A stretch of 8,921 nucleotides of DNA from AC-32 sp038237925 (GTDB lineage: Bacteria > Actinomycetota > Thermoleophilia > Gaiellales > Gaiellaceae): contig JBBRYF010000028.1 of NCBI GenBank assembly GCA_038237925.1, positions 1 through 8,921 on the forward strand, written 5' to 3'. Shown here piece by piece: positions 1 through 7,264 of the stretch (the first letter of the stretch is position 1; each line of letters begins with the position of its first letter). A program made the position numbers and the translations under genes. The notes under the pieces were generated by a model. The model saw nothing but the letters and a program-made list of their open reading frames with translations, made no database searches and had not been told where the DNA came from.

Positions 1-985
<985 letters not shown>

Positions 986-989
<4 letters not shown>

Positions 990-1936
990 CCGGACTCGGG
1001 CCCGGACTTCGCAGCCTTCGCGCGGCCCATCAGCGTGCTGAGCCGTAGCGTCCGCGCCATCGCGTAGATCGCGATCGCGCCCAGGACGAGGTTGAAGAGC
1101 GTGACCGCGATGTGGACGCCGACGCTGAAGGCGAGCAGCCGGGACGCCGGCGCCTGGCCCGAGAGCACGTAGACGAGCAGCCCCTGCTTCGTGCCGGCGC
1201 CGCCGGGCGAGAACGGCAGCAGGGTCGCGAGCGAGTCCACGACCTGCGAGAGCAGCGCGTTGTGAATCGTCGCGCGGATGTGGAAGGCCCGCAGGAACCA
1301 GTAGAGCGCAGCGATCCGGAAGACCCAGCTGAGGAGCTGCCAGCTCACGACCTCCCGCACGTAACGACGGCGGTCCTGCAGGATCGCCACGCCCCGACCG
1401 AGCCGCTGCTTGAAGTCGTCGATCCGGTGCGCGGACCGGATCACGAGCCAGATGATGCCGAGCGTGAGCAGCGCGATCACCGTTGCGGTCGCCTTCGCGT
1501 TGCGGAAGAGCCAGGCCCAGTCGAACGAGGGCAGGTTCGGCAACACGTTCAGCCCCGGCAGCACGCCCTGTGTCAGAGCCCACCCGAAGACAAGCGAGGC
1601 GAGCACGATGTCGAGCAGGGTCTCGGTGAAGAGCGTCGAGGCGAGGGTCGTGTAGGTCATCACCGGCAGTCGTCTGCGCAGGAGGTAGAGCTTGACGAGA
1701 TCGCCGCCGCGGCCGGGGACGATCGAGTTAATGCCGACGCCCGCCATGTAGGAGCCGAAGACCGGTCGCCAGGGCACCCGCTCCTCCGGGTACGCCGCCG
1801 CCAGGATGTTGCGCCAGGCGAACGTGCGGACGGCGACCTTGGCGAAGTGGAACGCCAACGCGATCGCCAGCGCGGTCCAGCTCACCGACGCGAGCTCGTC
1901 GAAAAAGACCCGAACCGCATGAAAGAACTCGCCCAC
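986..1936 (-). CDS. Flippase-like / lysylphosphatidylglycerol synthase TM-region (UPF0104) integral membrane protein
   Basis: This is a 316-residue polytopic inner-membrane protein with about seven to eight hydrophobic segments. It resembles the LPG-synthase transmembrane / flippase-like family: GINSIVPGRGGD near residues 68-79 matches the family's N-x-x-x-PGRxGD signature, and LPFSPGGAGTKQG near 240-252 matches the P-x-x-PGGxGxxE block, with Lys where Glu is usual. Family members are linked to lipid or polyprenyl-linked glycan movement or modification, and no soluble aminoacyl-transferase domain is attached here, so the substrate cannot be named. The chosen start is GTG (1936-1934) with GGAG only 2 nt before it, which is unusually tight. 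A second in-frame GTG at 1885 (residue 18, just before the first TM segment) is a possible alternative. It is the only minus-strand gene here, convergent with clpX and divergent from valS, so it interrupts the otherwise co-oriented clpX-valS block. Confidence 0.85.
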
Positions 1937-1949
1937 GTCTCCGTAAACT
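1919..1949 (+). promoter_or_regulatory. Candidate valS promoter (leaderless type)
   Basis: TAAACT at 1944-1949 fits the actinobacterial -10 pattern TANNNT and ends 7 bp before the valS ATG, the spacing expected if transcription starts at or next to the A of the start codon. ATGAAA at 1919-1924 matches TTGACA at four of six positions, with a 19-bp spacer. No Shine-Dalgarno sequence precedes valS, which fits a leaderless mRNA. The -35 region would lie inside the first codons of the divergent membrane-protein gene. This is inferred from pattern only. Confidence 0.5.
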
Positions 1950-1956
1950 TGCCCGA

Positions 1957-4374
1957 ATGGAGCCGCTCTACAAGCCCCAGGGCGTCGAGGAGCGCTGGCA
2001 GCGCACGTGGGAGGAGGAAGGCCTCTACGCTGCCGAGCCCGGATCCGGCCGCGAGACCTTCGTCATCGCGCACCCGCCGCCGAACGTCACAGGCGCTCTC
2101 CACACGGGTCACGCGCTCCAGATCTCGCTCGCCGATCTGCTTGTCCGCTGGCACCGGATGCGGGGCTTCGAGACCGCGTTCCTGACCGGCTACGACCACG
2201 CGGGCATCTCGACCCAGAACGCGGTCGAGAAGCATCTCGCCTCGCAGGGCAAGTCCCGCCAGGAGCTTGGGCGCGAGGCCTTCGTCGCGCTCGTCTGGGA
2301 GTGGCTGCGCGAGTACGGCGGCACGATCATGGGCCAGTTCCGGCGGCTGGGCGCCTCGATGGACTACCGGCGCGAGCGCTTCACGATGGACGACGCCTAC
2401 ATCGGCGCGGTGATGCGCTTCTTCGTGCATCTCTACGGCAAGGGCTGGATCTACCGCGCGAACCGGATCATCAACTGGTGCCCGCACCACGAGACGGCGC
2501 TCTCCGACCTCGAGCTCGTGCACGAGGAGGTGGACGACGCGCTCACGCATGTGCGCTACCCGTTCGCGGACGACCCCGGCGACGGCGTCACGATCGCGAC
2601 GGCCCGGCCCGCGACGATCCCGGCGGACGTGGCAGTCGCGGTCAACCCGGACGACGAGCGCTGGCGGCACGCGGTCGGCCGCGAGGTGGTCGTCCCCTTC
2701 GTCGAGCGCACCGTGGCGGTGATCACGGACGAGCGCGTCGACCCGGAATTCGGCACCGGCGCGCTCAAGGTGACCCCCGGCCACGACCCGCTCGACTTCG
2801 ACATCGGCCGCGACCACGGGCTGCCCGAGCTGACGGTGATCGGGCTCGACGGCCGCATGAGCGACGACGCCGGCGAGCTCGCGGGCCTCACGCAGGACGA
2901 CGCCGAGCAGCGGATCCTCGCGTGGATCCGCGAGCGCGGCCTGCTCGTCGAGCGCGAGGCCTACCGGCATTCGGTGGCCCTGTGCGAACGGTGCCGGACC
3001 AGGATCGAGCCGCTGATCTCGCTCCAGTGGTGGTGTCGCATGGACGAGCTCAAGCGGCCGGCGCTCCAGGCCCTGGGCGACGGCCGCGTTGGCTACCACC
3101 CGGAGTCGCAGCACCGGTACGCGGTCGACTCGCTCGAGAACGCGCCCGACTGGAACATCTCGCGCCAGATCTGGTGGGGCCACCAGCTCCCCGTCTGGGA
3201 ATGTCCGGACGGACACCTGACCGTGCAGGAGGCGGAGCCCGACGCGTGCGCGGAGTGCGGCTCGACCGAGCTCACGCGAAGCGAGGACGTGCTCGACACG
3301 TGGTTCTCGTCGGCGCTCTGGCCGTTCGCGATCCTCGGCTGGCCCGAGCAGACACCGGAGCTCGACGCGTGGTACCCGGGGACGCTGAACACGACCGCGC
3401 GCGAGATCGTCCGCCTCTGGGAGAACCGCATGATCTTCACCGGGCTCGAGCTGATGGGCGAGGTCCCGTTCCGACACGTGATCATCCACACCACGGTGCT
3501 CGCGGGGGACGGGCGACGGATGTCGAAGAGCCTCGGCACGGGGCTCGACCCGCTCGAGCTCGTCGACCGCCACGGCGCCGACGCGACGCGCTACGGGTTG
3601 CTGAAGCTCTCGTCGTCCCAGGACGTCCGCTTCTCCGAGGGCGCGGTCGAGGAGGGCCGCAAGCTCGCGAACAAGCTCTGGAACGTCTCGCGGTTGATCC
3701 TCGCGAACGTTGGTGAGGCCCGGCTCGAGCAGCGCCCGCGCGCGCTCGAGGAGCGCTGGATCGCGTGGCGGCTCGACCAGGCGCAGAAGCAGCTGGCCGA
3801 GCAGTTCGCGGCCTTCGACTTCTCGGCGGCCATGAACGCGCTCTACCACGTGATCTTCGACGACTTCTGCGACTGGTACGCCGAGGCGATCAAGCAGCGG
3901 CTCTACGACGGCGACGAGGACGCCCAGGCGACCGCGCTTGCCAACCTCGAGCGGCTGTTGAAGCTCCTGCACCCGGCGATGCCGCACGTGACGGAGGAGA
4001 TCTGGTCGAACCTGCCCGCACGCGAGACCCGTCTGATTGTGGCGCCGTGGCCGGAGCCGGCCGGGGTCGAGGACGTCGACACCGAGTTCGAGCCGATTCG
4101 GACCGCGGCCGAGGTCTTCCGGCGCGCGGGCGTGCGCGCGCCGCTCGACGAGGAGCAGCAGCGGATCTTCGACGCGGTGGCCAAGCCCGATCGCGCGAAG
4201 GTGGACGGCGGGAACGTCGAGGCGGAGGCCGAGCGGCTGCGCGGCGAGATCGAGCGCGCCGAGCGGATGCTGGGGAACGACCGCTTCGTCGAGAACGCCC
4301 CCGGCGACGTCGTCGAGGCGGAACGCGAGAAGCTCGAGCGCTACCGACGCGAGCTCGATGCCCTCGTCAGTTGA
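1957..4374 (+). CDS. valS: Valyl-tRNA synthetase (compact form, 805 aa)
   Basis: This class Ia synthetase attaches valine to tRNA-Val and edits mischarged threonine. The HIGH motif appears as HTGH (residues 49-52, within PPPNVTGALHTGHAL) and KMSKS as RMSKS (521-525). The CP1 editing domain lies at roughly 180-330. Arg217, Thr220, Lys271, Thr273, Asp277 and Asp280 fall where known ValRS editing residues lie, although the usual TRPET reads ARPAT. A Cys pattern around 416-434 resembles the zinc knuckle, followed by DVLDTWFSSALWP. The anticodon-binding domain is near 600-700, and a charged C-terminal coiled coil (about 752-803, with FVENAP) is typical of ValRS. At 805 residues it is shorter than the usual 860-950; the loss is mostly between the anticodon domain and the coiled coil. 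The ATG follows a TANNNT box without a ribosome-binding site. The 3' end overlaps folC by 17 bp. Confidence 0.97.
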   Translation: MEPLYKPQGVEERWQRTWEEEGLYAAEPGSGRETFVIAHPPPNVTGALHTGHALQISLADLLVRWHRMRGFETAFLTGYDHAGISTQNAVEKHLASQGKSRQELGREAFVALVWEWLREYGGTIMGQFRRLGASMDYRRERFTMDDAYIGAVMRFFVHLYGKGWIYRANRIINWCPHHETALSDLELVHEEVDDALTHVRYPFADDPGDGVTIATARPATIPADVAVAVNPDDERWRHAVGREVVVPFVERTVAVITDERVDPEFGTGALKVTPGHDPLDFDIGRDHGLPELTVIGLDGRMSDDAGELAGLTQDDAEQRILAWIRERGLLVEREAYRHSVALCERCRTRIEPLISLQWWCRMDELKRPALQALGDGRVGYHPESQHRYAVDSLENAPDWNISRQIWWGHQLPVWECPDGHLTVQEAEPDACAECGSTELTRSEDVLDTWFSSALWPFAILGWPEQTPELDAWYPGTLNTTAREIVRLWENRMIFTGLELMGEVPFRHVIIHTTVLAGDGRRMSKSLGTGLDPLELVDRHGADATRYGLLKLSSSQDVRFSEGAVEEGRKLANKLWNVSRLILANVGEARLEQRPRALEERWIAWRLDQAQKQLAEQFAAFDFSAAMNALYHVIFDDFCDWYAEAIKQRLYDGDEDAQATALANLERLLKLLHPAMPHVTEEIWSNLPARETRLIVAPWPEPAGVEDVDTEFEPIRTAAEVFRRAGVRAPLDEEQQRIFDAVAKPDRAKVDGGNVEAEAERLRGEIERAERMLGNDRFVENAPGDVVEAEREKLERYRRELDALVS

Positions 4375-5455
4375 GTGGCTCGATTCCCTCTCCCCGTGGC
4401 CGGAGGAGTTCGGCCTCGGGCGGATGCGCGCGCTGCTCGGCGAGCTCGGGCAGCCGCAGCGCCGGTTCCGGGCGGTCCACGTCGTCGGCACGAACGGCAA
4501 GTCGACGGCGACGCGCCGGGCGGCGGCCTTCCTCGCGCGCGAGGGCCTGAGCGTGGGCGCCTACACCTCGCCCCACGTCGCGGGCTGGAGCGAGCGCATC
4601 CAGGTCGACCTCGTGGACGCCGATCTCGAGCGCGCCCTCGAGCGCGTCCGTCGACCTGCTGAGCGGCTCGGCGCGACGCAGTTCGAGGCGCTGACCGCGG
4701 CGGCGCTGGCGGAGTTCACCGCCGCCGAGGTCGACATCGCCGTCGTGGAGGCCGGGCTCGGCGGACGGCTCGACGCCACGAACGTGCTCGACGCCGAGGT
4801 CGTCGCGCTCACGAACGTCGCGCTCGACCACACCGACGTGCTCGGCGAGACGCGCGAGGCGATCGCCGCCGAGAAGCTCGCCGTCGTTGCGCCCGGCTCG
4901 ACGGTCGTGCTCGGCGAGCCCGAGTGGGAGTCGCGCGCGCGCGCGCGCGAAGCGGGAATGGTCGTCGTGGCGCAGGACGTCGGCCGCGCCGCGGCGGAAG
5001 CGGTAGTCGGCCGGCCGCTCGAAGGCGACGTCGACTCGGCTCTGCCCGGCCGCTTCGACCTGATCGGCGGCGACGTCTTCGCAGGCGCGCACAACCCGGC
5101 GGGCGTCGAGTGGCTGCTCGCGCGGCTCCCGCGCCGCGACTACGTCGTCGTCGTCTCGATCCTCGCCGACAAGGACACCAACGCGATGCTCGCCGCGCTG
5201 GCACGGGCGGGCAGCACGCTCGTCGCGACCGCGTCGCACAACGCACGAGCGCTTCCGGCGGCAGAGCTGGCCAAGCGCGCCCGCCCGTTCTTCGACCGCG
5301 TCGAGCTCGCCGACGACCCCACCACCGCGCTCGCTCGAGCACGCCAGCTCGCCGGCGAGGACGGCGCCCTGCTCGTCACCGGTTCCCTCTATCTCCTCGC
5401 CGACCTCGCCGTCCGGCTTCAGCGCGTACCATGGGACAGTTCGGCGAGCGCCTAA
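4358..5455 (+). CDS. folC: FolC-family folylpolyglutamate/dihydrofolate synthase, internally shortened (365 aa)
   Basis: This is a Mur-ligase-fold enzyme of the family that adds glutamate to folates with ATP. Diagnostic blocks are P-loop GTNGKST (residues 44-50), TSPHVAGWSERI (70-81), FEALTAAA, VEAGLGGRLDATN (130-142), LDHTDVLG (157-163), EK (172-173; the lysine normally carbamylated), LPGRFDLI (229-236), GAHNPAG (243-249), LADKD (269-273), RALPAAELA and VTGSLYL (340-346). Oddities: the P-loop is one residue shorter than the usual GTNGKGS, the usual DGAHN/DVAHN reads AGAHN, and the segment that normally carries the PNAA/HQxxNAA adenine-contact motif and its helices (about 40-50 residues between EK and LPGR) is missing. 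The start is the ATG inside the end of valS, which gives the normal FolC N-terminus; the frame is open further upstream, but that sequence is valS in another frame. A different Mur-type ligase activity is possible. Confidence 0.85.
   Translation: MPSSVEWLDSLSPWPEEFGLGRMRALLGELGQPQRRFRAVHVVGTNGKSTATRRAAAFLAREGLSVGAYTSPHVAGWSERIQVDLVDADLERALERVRRPAERLGATQFEALTAAALAEFTAAEVDIAVVEAGLGGRLDATNVLDAEVVALTNVALDHTDVLGETREAIAAEKLAVVAPGSTVVLGEPEWESRARAREAGMVVVAQDVGRAAAEAVVGRPLEGDVDSALPGRFDLIGGDVFAGAHNPAGVEWLLARLPRRDYVVVVSILADKDTNAMLAALARAGSTLVATASHNARALPAAELAKRARPFFDRVELADDPTTALARARQLAGEDGALLVTGSLYLLADLAVRLQRVPWDSSASA
4932..4949. repeat. (CG)9 dinucleotide tract inside folC
   Basis: Nine uninterrupted CG units encode an Arg-Ala alternation at FolC residues about 192-198. 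Alternating CG is the classic Z-DNA-prone sequence, and loss or gain of a unit would shift the folC frame. It lies just upstream of the place where the usual central FolC segment is missing. Confidence 0.9.
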
Positions 5456-5544
5456 GCGTCTTCGCAGTGGCCGTCATCGTCGTCTTGGCGATCGTCGGCC
5501 TCGCGTTCGGCGCCGGGTACCTCGTCGGGAAGCTCCTGCTCTAA
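5431..5544 (+). CDS. 37-residue single-pass membrane protein (hypothetical)
   Basis: This small ORF begins at an ATG inside the last 25 bp of folC, in another frame, and ends at TAA. The protein has a short polar N-terminus (MGQFGERLS), one strongly hydrophobic segment (about residues 9-33) rich in V, A, I, L and G, and a tiny KLLL tail. Two GxxxG spacings (G23/G27 and G29/G33) would suit helix-helix packing in the membrane. There is no recognisable family. Support for it being real: its stop forms part of the perfect AAGGAG ribosome-binding site of the next gene (TAAGGAG), it fills exactly the gap between folC and that gene, and its composition is membrane-like rather than the Arg/Ala/Pro-rich look of spurious high-GC frames. 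It has no clear ribosome-binding site of its own. It may act with the following membrane zinc-ribbon protein, but that is a guess. Confidence 0.6.
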   Translation: MGQFGERLSVFAVAVIVVLAIVGLAFGAGYLVGKLLL

Positions 5545-5548
5545 GGAG
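5543..5548 (+). promoter_or_regulatory. Perfect Shine-Dalgarno AAGGAG fixing the zinc-ribbon start
   Basis: AAGGAG starts within the TAA stop of the 37-residue gene and lies 6 nt before the GTG at 5555. It selects that GTG over the out-of-frame GTG at 5551 and implies stop-restart coupling with the upstream small gene. It is the strongest ribosome-binding site in the window. Confidence 0.85.
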
Positions 5549-5554
5549 ACGTGC

Positions 5555-6076
5555 GTGGCCCTGATCGCAACCAGCGGACTGTTCAACTTCTTCAGCCACA
5601 GCACGTGGACCGTGATCCGCAACCTGACGTTGTTCTTCGTCGTGGTCTTCTGGCTCGCGACCGCGTTCTGGGTCTTCAAGGACGCCCGCCGCCGCATCGA
5701 GGATCCGTGGCTCGTCGGGATGGCAACCGTGCTCGGCCTCGTGCCGCCGTTCGTCGGCGCGCTGATCTACATGCTCTTCAGGCCGCCCGAGTACCTCGAG
5801 GACGTGCGCGAGCGGGAGCTCGAGATCAAGGCGATGGAGCAGCGCCTGTCGCGCCGCAACATGCACTGCCCGGTCTGCCGCGCCGAGGTCGACCAGGCCT
5901 TCCTGATCTGCCCGGTCTGCACAACTCGGCTGCGCCAGTCCTGCCGCAACTGCAAGCAGCCGCTCGAGGCGCTGTGGCAGGTCTGCCCGTACTGCGAGAC
6001 GCCCGTCGAGCCGGCAGCCGTGAACCTGGGGCAGACGCAGGCACTCACGCCGCCCCGCCGCGAGCGCAGCGCCTAG
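5555..6076 (+). CDS. Two-TM double zinc ribbon membrane protein
   Basis: This is a 173-residue protein with two hydrophobic helices (about residues 18-41 and 52-75), the second followed by RPPEYL and a charged helix (about 79-101). Two consecutive zinc ribbons follow: CPVC (105-108) with CPVC (119-122), and CRNC (130-133) with CPYC (144-147), each CxxC-x10-CxxC. A short Pro/Arg-rich tail ends the protein. Both ribbons have all four cysteines, so two zinc ions are expected. The likely layout is a membrane anchor with a cytosolic zinc-ribbon head, but the partner or ligand is unknown. In Streptomyces and Mycobacterium the slot between folC and ndk holds an unrelated-looking small membrane protein (DUF4233 type), so this may be a positional replacement. 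The GTG start is set by AAGGAG 6 nt upstream, and 16 bp separate the stop from ndk. Confidence 0.85.
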   Translation: MALIATSGLFNFFSHSTWTVIRNLTLFFVVVFWLATAFWVFKDARRRIEDPWLVGMATVLGLVPPFVGALIYMLFRPPEYLEDVRERELEIKAMEQRLSRRNMHCPVCRAEVDQAFLICPVCTTRLRQSCRNCKQPLEALWQVCPYCETPVEPAAVNLGQTQALTPPRRERSA

Positions 6077-6077
6077 A

Positions 6078-6083
6078 TAGCAT
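6078..6083 (+). promoter_or_regulatory. Possible -10 box before ndk
   Basis: TAGCAT fits TANNNT and ends 9 bp before the ndk ATG in the 16-bp gap after the zinc-ribbon gene. There is no Shine-Dalgarno sequence before ndk, so a near-leaderless start is conceivable. No convincing -35 box is visible and ndk may simply be read through from upstream. Confidence 0.3.
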
Positions 6084-6092
6084 CCGCCGCCG

Positions 6093-6497
6093 ATGGCGGT
6101 CGAGAAGACTCTCGTTCTGATCAAGCCCGACGCGGTCCAGCGCGGCCTTGCCGGGGAGATCCTCGGCCGCTTCGAGCGCCGCGGCCTCGCGATTCGCGAG
6201 GCGCGCCTCGTCCAGGTCGACCGTGCCCTCGCGGAGAAGCACTACGCGGAGCACGCCGAAAAGCCGTTTTTCGGCGAGCTGGTCGCGTTCATCACCTCGG
6301 CGCCGACGCTCGCGCTCGCGCTCGAGGGCGAGTCGGCGATCTCCGTCGTCCGCACGACCATGGGCGCGACGAACCCGACCGACTCCGCGCCCGGCACGAT
6401 CCGCGGCGATCTCGCGCTCGCGATGCCGGACAACCTCGTGCACGGGTCCGACTCGCCGGAGTCCGCCGAGCGCGAGCTGCAGCTCTGGTTCGGGTGA
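6093..6497 (+). CDS. ndk: Nucleoside diphosphate kinase
   Basis: This enzyme transfers the gamma-phosphate from ATP to other NDPs and dNDPs through a phosphohistidine, balancing cytosolic nucleotide pools. The 134-residue length is standard. Visible residues are Lys11 in LIKPDAVQRG, Tyr51, Phe59 in EKPFFGELV, Arg87 in VVRTTMGATNP, Thr93, Arg104, Asn114 and the catalytic His117 in NLVHGSDSPESA. The usual RGDFA reads RGDLA. The ATG start gives the canonical N-terminus (EKTLVLIKPD). No Shine-Dalgarno sequence is present. The stop overlaps the start of the methyltransferase gene by 4 bp (GTGA), so the two are probably translationally coupled. ndk follows folC plus a membrane-protein gene as in other actinobacteria. 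Confidence 0.98.
   Translation: MAVEKTLVLIKPDAVQRGLAGEILGRFERRGLAIREARLVQVDRALAEKHYAEHAEKPFFGELVAFITSAPTLALALEGESAISVVRTTMGATNPTDSAPGTIRGDLALAMPDNLVHGSDSPESAERELQLWFG
6254..6276. repeat. 9-bp perfect inverted repeat within ndk
   Basis: CGCCGAAAA (6254-6262) and TTTTCGGCG (6268-6276) are exact complements around a 5-nt loop (gccgt). They would form a stable hairpin in the early ndk mRNA. The bases encode the conserved EKPFFGEL motif, so protein constraint may explain part of the symmetry. No terminator-like T-run follows beyond the stem. Confidence 0.85.
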
Positions 6498-7264
6498 CCG
6501 AGCCCGACTACGTCGCGATCAACCGCGAAGGCTGGACGCGGTCGAACGCGAAGTACACGGACGCTCGTGCTCACGACGCCTGGGAACAGGACGACGTCAC
6601 CTGGGGGAAGTGGAGCCTTCCGGAGAGCGAGGTGCGCGGACTCCCCGACGTGACCGGCAAGGAGATCGTCGAGCTCGGCTGCGGCACCGGCTACTTCGGC
6701 GCCTGGCTGAAGAAGCTCGGCGCCGCCCGCGTTGTGGGCGTCGACGTGACGCCCGCCCAGCTCGAAACGGCGCGGCGCGTGAACGAGGAGCTCGGCCTCG
6801 GCCTCGAGTTCCTGCTCGAGAACGCCGAGCACACGAGCCTGCCGGACCGCTCGTTCGATCTCGTCTTTTCCGAGTACGGCGCCTCGATCTGGTGCGACCC
6901 GAAGCTCTGGCTTGCCGAGGCCGCGCGGCTACTGCGGCCGGGCGGCGAGCTGATCTTCCTCCGCGGTTCGACGCTGCAGATGCTGTGCGGCCCCGATGAG
7001 GGCCCGGCGGACGAGCGGCTGATGCGGCCGCAGCGAGGCATGTACAAGTTCGAATGGTTCGACGACGATCCGGGTGTCGAGTTCCATCCGGACACGAGCA
7101 CGATGTTCGCGCTCTTGCGCGAGAACGGCTTCGATCTGCTCGACCTGAAGGAGCTCTACGCGCCCGAGGACGCGGTCGACCACGAGTACTACGACAACGT
7201 TCCGGCTGCGTGGGCCAAGCGCTGGCCGGACGAAGAGCTCTGGCACGCGCGCCTGCGCGCGTGA
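6494..7264 (+). CDS. Class I SAM-dependent methyltransferase, substrate unknown
   Basis: This is a 256-residue Rossmann-fold methyltransferase. Motif I is IVELGCGTGYFG (58-69), the acidic ribose-binding residue is Asp84 in VVGVDVTPAQLETAR, the SFDLVFSEYG strand lies at about 120-129, and LLRPGGELIFL (146-156) is the post-motif typical of small-molecule methyltransferases. The C-terminal region (about 185-256) is rich in Trp, Asp and Glu and ends with AWAKRWPDEELWHARL, a feature I associate with actinobacterial proteins annotated only as class I methyltransferases. Nothing identifies the substrate. The GTG start overlaps the ndk stop (GTGA) and its own stop overlaps the GTG of maf in the same way, so it is embedded in a coupled ndk-maf unit. 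A role on nucleotides or nucleic acids is suggested only by these neighbours. Confidence 0.88.
   Translation: MTEPDYVAINREGWTRSNAKYTDARAHDAWEQDDVTWGKWSLPESEVRGLPDVTGKEIVELGCGTGYFGAWLKKLGAARVVGVDVTPAQLETARRVNEELGLGLEFLLENAEHTSLPDRSFDLVFSEYGASIWCDPKLWLAEAARLLRPGGELIFLRGSTLQMLCGPDEGPADERLMRPQRGMYKFEWFDDDPGVEFHPDTSTMFALLRENGFDLLDLKELYAPEDAVDHEYYDNVPAAWAKRWPDEELWHARLRA

Noticed and set aside
990..1008. Repeated CCGGACT and the CGGGCCCG palindrome after clpX as a terminator
   Set aside because: The pieces are short, have no usable loop and no T-run, and lie inside the C-terminal codons of the convergent gene.
1112..2185. Open frame (357 codons) opposite the flippase-like gene, running into valS
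   Set aside because: The composition (Arg/Glu/Asp/Pro-rich, no hydrophobic core) is that of a shadow frame, and it crosses the start of two well-supported genes.
4037..4357. Upstream extension of the folC frame
   Set aside because: It lies wholly within valS and encodes an Arg/Ser/Pro-rich sequence unlike any FolC N-terminus; the ATG at 4358 gives the expected start.
1882..4500. Very long open frame (872 codons) antisense to valS
   Set aside because: It is rich in Arg, Leu, Glu, Val and Pro with no domain motif, exactly opposite a complete valS. In high-GC genes with G/C third positions, antisense frames often lack stops.
4367..5239. Antisense open frame (290 codons) opposite folC
   Set aside because: It has no recognisable motif, is rich in Arg/Asp/Glu, and mirrors a gene with intact FolC family blocks.
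7054..7260. Upstream extension of the maf frame
   Set aside because: It is the methyltransferase coding sequence in another frame; the Maf signature begins a few residues after the GTG at 7261.
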